DNA from: RGIG3178 sp942492795
Lineage (GTDB): Bacteria > Bacillota > Clostridia > Christensenellales > QAND01
Direction of reading: 5' to 3'
DNA: 64,000 nucleotides
Assembly (NCBI GenBank): GCA_942492795.1
Contig: OW818639.1
Span: forward strand, 930,001-994,000
This document shows, piece after piece, positions 59,979 to 64,000 of this stretch. Within the stretch, counting starts at the first letter, position 1; each line of letters opens with the position of its first letter. The notes under the pieces are model-generated. The model had not been told where the DNA came from. It was given only the letters and a program-made list of their open reading frames with translations, and made no database searches. The position numbers were made by a program, and so were the translations under genes.

Positions 59979-62546
59979 ATGTTTACAAAAAATCGATTGC
60001 TGCATAAGAAGAATTTTTTGGACAGAGCAGTGATGCTGGTCATCGCATTGACGATGATCTTTGCTATGCCCGCGGGCGTGGCGTTTGCTGCTCTGCCGAG
60101 CATAGGGCCAAACACCGCAGCCAACAATTCCGGGTTGGGATGGATATCACCCGGCAACGTCACGGCATCGGATGACGCCTATGCTTCTGTCACCCTCAAC
60201 ACCAGCGTGCAAGCCACACCGTTTTTCACATCGACGGGATTCGGCTTTAACGTTCCCGCCGATGCCACCGTTACGGGAATCACCGTAAGTGTTGAAAGAA
60301 AACAATCCGGCACCGGTGGAAGTTTCAGGGATGAAGGCGCATGTCTTGTTATCAATGGCAGCGCTGTGACAGCCTCGAACCGGTCCACGGGTCAGTATTG
60401 GGGAACCACCGATACCGTTATCACGTTCGGCGGCTCTCACGATCTGTGGGGACAAAGCTTGACTCCGGCTGTCGTCAACAGCGCAAACTTTGGTTTCTGG
60501 TATTATGCCAGGAAAATAACCGGCACAAAGACCGCTTTGATCGATAAAATCAGCATGACCGTATACTATACCTTTGACACGGTTCCGCCGGTCATTGACC
60601 CGCAAAGCAACATCGTCGTCGAAGCCACCAGCGCTGCCGGCGCTGTTGTAAACTTTGCTCCGACCGCGACGGACAATGTTGATCCGTCGGTGACGGTCGT
60701 TTGTTCGCCCGCATCGGGATCGACGTTCCCGCTTGGCACAACGACGGTTACCTGCAATGCGACGGACGCGTCCGAGAATGCCGCCGCGCCTGTCACGTTT
60801 ACCGTGACGGTTGTGGATACGACAGCACCCGTCATTGCCAATCCGGGCAACATGACCGTTGAAGCGACAAGCGCCGCCGGCGCAGTTGTAATGTTCGCTC
60901 CCGTCGCGACGGACCTTGTCGATTCTTCGGTACCGGTTGTCTGCTCTACCGTATCGGGCACGACATTCCCGCTTGGCACGACCGAAGTCACCTGCACTGC
61001 TGTGGATGACACCGGCAATGTTGCTACACCCATCACATTCAATGTGACGGTCGTTGATACGACCAAGCCGGTGATCGCGATAACAGGCAGCAATACGGTC
61101 ACCATCGACCAGCATCAAGCCTATACCGAACTTGGGGCAACCTTCTCGGATGCGGTGGATGGGAACGGTGCGGCAATAATCGGCGGGGATACCGTCGATA
61201 CCGCCATTGCGAGAATCTACTATGTTACCTACAACTACACGGATGCAGCGGGAAACGAAGCTCAACAGGCAGCCCGCACCATTCGGATCCGTGATATCAC
61301 CGCTCCGGTTATTGCCGCGCAAAGCGACATGATCGTTGAAGCAACATCCGCCGCGGGCGCAGTCGTTACGTTTGCGCCAACTGCGACGGACAATAAGGAC
61401 GCAGCGGTTGCTGTCGTCTGTTCTCCGGCATCGGGGTCGACATTCCCGCTGGGCACCACCCAAGTGACCTGCACAGCTGTGGATTCGGTTGGAAACGCAG
61501 CGCTGCCTGTCACGTTTAACGTGACGGTTGTGGATACGACAGCCCCCGCAATCGCCGTGACTGGCGACAATCCGCTGAACATCAATCAGGATCTTGCCTA
61601 CGTTGAACAGGGTGCGACGTGGACGGATGCGGTTGACGGATCAGGAGCAGCGATCGTTGGCGGCGATGCCGTCAATACCGCCATACCGGGCACCTATCTC
61701 GTAGCTTATACGTACACGGATGCAGCGGGCAACGCGGCACAAGTGACACGTACCGTCAATGTTCTGGATACTGTGGCGCCGGTCATCACCCTAAACGGGG
61801 ACAATCCGATGACGGTTTATCACAATGCCGCCTACGTTGAGCCGGGTGCAACCGCAGCAGATAACGTCGATGCAAGTGTCAGCGTTGTAATCGGCGGAAG
61901 TGTAGACACCGGCACACTTGGCTTCTACAGTGTGACCTACGACGCTACAGACAGCAGCGGCAATGCTGCGATTCAGCAGGTAAGAACCGTTGAGGTCGTC
62001 AAGGCACCGTCGGTGGTCACCACCATCACGGTTGACGGGCCATCGCCGATCAACATCCCGGGTTCCATCTTCTCGACCACCACCGCAACATATACCGCGG
62101 CAGTGTTCAATCAGTACGGCGACCCGATGCCGGGCACGCCGGTTAGCTGGAGCCTTCTGTCTGCGAAGTTTGGCGTCGGCATCAATGCCGCGACGGGTGT
62201 GGTAACGGTGTACGGATTTGCCAGCCAAGGCAGCATCACGGTTGTTGCCACAAACGGGGCTGTTTCAGGCAGCAAGGTTGTCAACCTGGTGGTCCCGGTC
62301 AGAAGCGTTTCTCTTAACAAGACCAGCATTACGCTTCGGCTCAACAGAACCATCACATTATCAGCCACGGTACTGCCGTCAAACGCGACGAATAAAGCGG
62401 TCACCTGGAGTTCCAGCGACCCGACAATCGCGAGCGTTGACGCCTCCGGCAAAGTAACCGCCAAGAAGGTCGGAACCGTGATTATCACGGTCACCACCGT
62501 TGACGGCGCAAAGACAGCTACCTGTAAGGTAAAAGTTACAAGGTAG
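59979..62546 (+). CDS. secreted HYR / Ig-like repeat protein
   Basis: 855 residues from the ATG behind AGAGGAG, with a signal peptide ending near AFAALPS (about 37). Residues 38-200 look like a jelly-roll domain. Three HYR-type modules follow near 205, 285 and 445 (VEATSAAGAVV, FPLGTT.VTC), then DUF5011/Ig-like modules near 365, 525 and 600 (GDNPLNINQDLAYVEQGATW, VDTGTLGFYSVTYDATDSSG). One Ig-like domain lies near 675 and a Big_2 domain near 773 (SVSLNKTSITLRLNRTITLS). No LPXTG or membrane anchor is seen, so it is probably released or bound non-covalently. Likely adhesion or matrix role. Confidence 0.88.
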   Translation: MFTKNRLLHKKNFLDRAVMLVIALTMIFAMPAGVAFAALPSIGPNTAANNSGLGWISPGNVTASDDAYASVTLNTSVQATPFFTSTGFGFNVPADATVTGITVSVERKQSGTGGSFRDEGACLVINGSAVTASNRSTGQYWGTTDTVITFGGSHDLWGQSLTPAVVNSANFGFWYYARKITGTKTALIDKISMTVYYTFDTVPPVIDPQSNIVVEATSAAGAVVNFAPTATDNVDPSVTVVCSPASGSTFPLGTTTVTCNATDASENAAAPVTFTVTVVDTTAPVIANPGNMTVEATSAAGAVVMFAPVATDLVDSSVPVVCSTVSGTTFPLGTTEVTCTAVDDTGNVATPITFNVTVVDTTKPVIAITGSNTVTIDQHQAYTELGATFSDAVDGNGAAIIGGDTVDTAIARIYYVTYNYTDAAGNEAQQAARTIRIRDITAPVIAAQSDMIVEATSAAGAVVTFAPTATDNKDAAVAVVCSPASGSTFPLGTTQVTCTAVDSVGNAALPVTFNVTVVDTTAPAIAVTGDNPLNINQDLAYVEQGATWTDAVDGSGAAIVGGDAVNTAIPGTYLVAYTYTDAAGNAAQVTRTVNVLDTVAPVITLNGDNPMTVYHNAAYVEPGATAADNVDASVSVVIGGSVDTGTLGFYSVTYDATDSSGNAAIQQVRTVEVVKAPSVVTTITVDGPSPINIPGSIFSTTTATYTAAVFNQYGDPMPGTPVSWSLLSAKFGVGINAATGVVTVYGFASQGSITVVATNGAVSGSKVVNLVVPVRSVSLNKTSITLRLNRTITLSATVLPSNATNKAVTWSSSDPTIASVDASGKVTAKKVGTVIITVTTVDGAKTATCKVKVTR

Positions 62547-62579
62547 GACGACAAAAGCAAAAACAGAACGTGGTTAAAA

Positions 62580-62611
62580 GAAGGCCTCCTGTTGTAAAAC
62601 AGGAGGCCTTC
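62580..62611 (+). terminator. strong hairpin after the repeat-protein gene
   Basis: GAAGGCCTCCTGTT pairs with AACAGGAGGCCTTC, 14 bp with a four-base loop, between convergent genes. The T run is absent on the plus side, so it may act with other factors. Confidence 0.7.
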
Positions 62612-62698
62612 CGGCTATCGTCGGATTTTCAGCAAAGGGAGGAGATGGGTTTGCTTAACTTTGTTTGTCCGCTAAACGCACTTAAAACCGTATTGCGA

Positions 62699-63841
62699 TC
62701 AGTAGCGAAAAAGTGCGGCAATGCCCGTATCGCTGATCATGGTCTCTTTTTTAAGCACCACAACATTTCCCTTTTGTGCCAGCACAAGTTCTGCCACGTC
62801 ATCCAGAATATCATCGGTATCAGGATCATCCAATTGGCCCAATTCAATTTCACCCGTATCCGGGTTAATTTTCCCCGGTATAATCCTTTCGGCCTCGACA
62901 AAAAGGGTTCCGATCCTGCCTTCAACGGCGGCTTTGGCAACGGATATCAAATCATCCGATCCCGATGCGTTGGCTATCGCCGTGTTTAAGCTATCAAGCA
63001 AAGTCTGTGTCTTCTTCTCACGGATCGCTGCCAGAATCGCCATGGCTTTTTCCCGAAGCTCCTCTGATTCAAAGGAGCGAAAAGACCCCTTGATGCCTTC
63101 GGACTGCAAATAAGGATTGTTGCTGATTTTCATAAACAGGTTGTGATGCTCGCTCAAGGCTACCAAAACAAGGGGCAGTTTGGATGGCTTTGAGTAAGTA
63201 TCCATAACAAACTTGTCGACATATCGGAAGAATTTCTCCCTGTCGATATCAATTTCATCCTTCCTTCCGCCCTGGCCGTGATGGACCGGACTGTTGGAGC
63301 CTGCGCTCGTCCCCTGCGATAAATATTCTTGCGTAAATTGATCCCCCAGCACTGCGTTTATGGTTCGGGGCGTTTTCGGATCGAATGTCAATTCCTCCAG
63401 GTTATCCCTGTTGCCTTCGAATAGGGTAAATTCATTCCCGTCCAAGCCCAGCAGCTGGTATTTGTCATCGGTTTGAAACATCCGTATCAGCGGTTTGATG
63501 TGAAAGCTGTCCGCTACGACAGAGAGCGCTTTTACCGGTTGCTGCAGCCTGTAAACAATGCATTGACGAAGGCTTGCGAATATCGCCAAGCCCTTTTGGG
63601 AATGTTTCCAAAAGGATATATCTTCGGCTAATTGGACGAACAAGTCTTGAATGGGGGCAATATCTCTTTTGGAATGCGTTTGTCTGAGCTCGTTTTCAAC
63701 GTCACGGGCGAGATTTTTAAACAGGACGGAATCCTGCTTTTTTTCGGACTGCCCATGCACGGGCAGATAGATAGAAATGAGGGGTCCCACTTTTTCAAAC
63801 AGAAGCGCGTTTGGGAATTCCTTTGCGATTTCATATGTCAT
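62699..63841 (-). CDS. baeRF-family protein (archaeo-eukaryotic release-factor-like)
   Basis: 380 residues behind GGAAGGAGG. The layout fits the bacterial aeRF1-like families (baeRF): an N-terminal region with LISIYLPVHGQSEKKQDS, a central domain with ALSEHHNLFMKISNNPYL, and a C-terminal L7Ae-like domain (ISVAKAAVEGRIGTLFVEAERI, then VLAQKGNVVVLKKE). Such proteins are proposed to act on ribosomes or stalled translation; the catalytic GGQ loop of true release factors is not evident here. Which baeRF subfamily is uncertain. Confidence 0.75.
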   Translation of the reverse strand: MTYEIAKEFPNALLFEKVGPLISIYLPVHGQSEKKQDSVLFKNLARDVENELRQTHSKRDIAPIQDLFVQLAEDISFWKHSQKGLAIFASLRQCIVYRLQQPVKALSVVADSFHIKPLIRMFQTDDKYQLLGLDGNEFTLFEGNRDNLEELTFDPKTPRTINAVLGDQFTQEYLSQGTSAGSNSPVHHGQGGRKDEIDIDREKFFRYVDKFVMDTYSKPSKLPLVLVALSEHHNLFMKISNNPYLQSEGIKGSFRSFESEELREKAMAILAAIREKKTQTLLDSLNTAIANASGSDDLISVAKAAVEGRIGTLFVEAERIIPGKINPDTGEIELGQLDDPDTDDILDDVAELVLAQKGNVVVLKKETMISDTGIAALFRY

Positions 63842-63941
63842 ACAAATCAGCCTCCTTCCGTGGAATCAGCGGTTTGCGGGACGGGTCTTTCACCGTCGGC
63901 ATGATGGATTTGGTACCGTCCCAGCGAGCTTTGTGCATCAT
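63831..63941 (-). CDS. possible 36-residue ORF overlapping the baeRF start
   Basis: On the minus strand MMHKARWDGTKSIMPTVKD... runs into the baeRF start, ending 11 bases inside it. No clear ribosome site is seen and upstream in-frame sequence is stopped at once. It may be the tail of a lost gene or noise. Confidence 0.25.
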   Translation of the reverse strand: MMHKARWDGTKSIMPTVKDPSRKPLIPRKEADLYDI

Positions 63942-64000
63942 TTGCTTGCTTTTTTATCACATGCAGGAATCCTGTAAGCCTGTTGTTCACCGGAACTCGA

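Noticed and set aside
60147..61463. A 438-codon minus-strand ORF opposite the repeat protein
   Set aside because: A shadow of the repetitive HYR coding sequence, Arg/Gly/Asp-rich, no start signal.

Overview
The window looks like chromosome of an endospore-forming, Gram-positive anaerobe (Clostridia-like, moderate G+C). The main evidence is a gerA-gerC-gerB type germinant-receptor operon, a SpoVB-like flippase, strong AGGAGG-type ribosome binding sites throughout, many lipoproteins, an EFR1-type ferredoxin, a 4Fe-4S aldo/keto reductase and mannose-family PTS components. No genus is claimed.

Layout. 0-4.8 kb: a tightly coupled three-gene cassette (methyltransferase, SPFH/band-7 protein, NAD-kinase-like protein), followed by decayed sequence on the 3' side of a tRNA-Thr(GGT), where islands commonly integrate. 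5-13.5 kb: housekeeping and small-molecule genes (GNAT enzyme with a Cys-rich tail, DUF896 protein, TetR-regulated hydrolase, serine hydrolase, methylmalonate-semialdehyde dehydrogenase, ferritin-VIT fusion, secreted 5'-nucleotidase). 13.9-18.1 kb: two near-identical fused EIIC-EIID PTS genes. Each has its own promoter, a conserved structured leader and an almost identical terminator, and no EIIA or EIIB lies nearby. 18.2-24.6 kb: an envelope block with lipoproteins, a VanX-like peptidase, an L,D-transpeptidase and an AlgI/AlgJ-type O-acetylation pair. 24.7-29.3 kb: the germination operon, whose first gene may start at ATT. 29.3-39.6 kb: mixed enzymes and regulators, a SpoVB-like flippase, a metalloprotease and dinB. 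39.6-43.6 kb: an AT-rich island of six or so small unrecognised membrane proteins, palindromic intergenic repeats and a transposase remnant. 43.6-53.2 kb: EFR1, an RNase II-type enzyme, an M15 peptidase, two tiny basic ORFs, larE, cysK, an aldo/keto reductase, lipoprotein and pcm. 53.3-55 kb: a DUF47-PiT phosphate pair. 55.6-63.9 kb: a MASE3 sensor kinase with an AraC-type response regulator, a small membrane protein, a secreted HYR/Ig-repeat protein behind a structured leader, and a baeRF-family protein.

The strongest candidates for undescribed biology are (i) the conserved promoter plus leader RNA before the twin EIIC-EIID genes, (ii) the methyltransferase/SPFH/NAD-kinase cassette beside the tRNA-Thr integration site, and (iii) the AT-rich cluster of small membrane proteins. 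All assignments come from reading motifs by eye; no database search was run.
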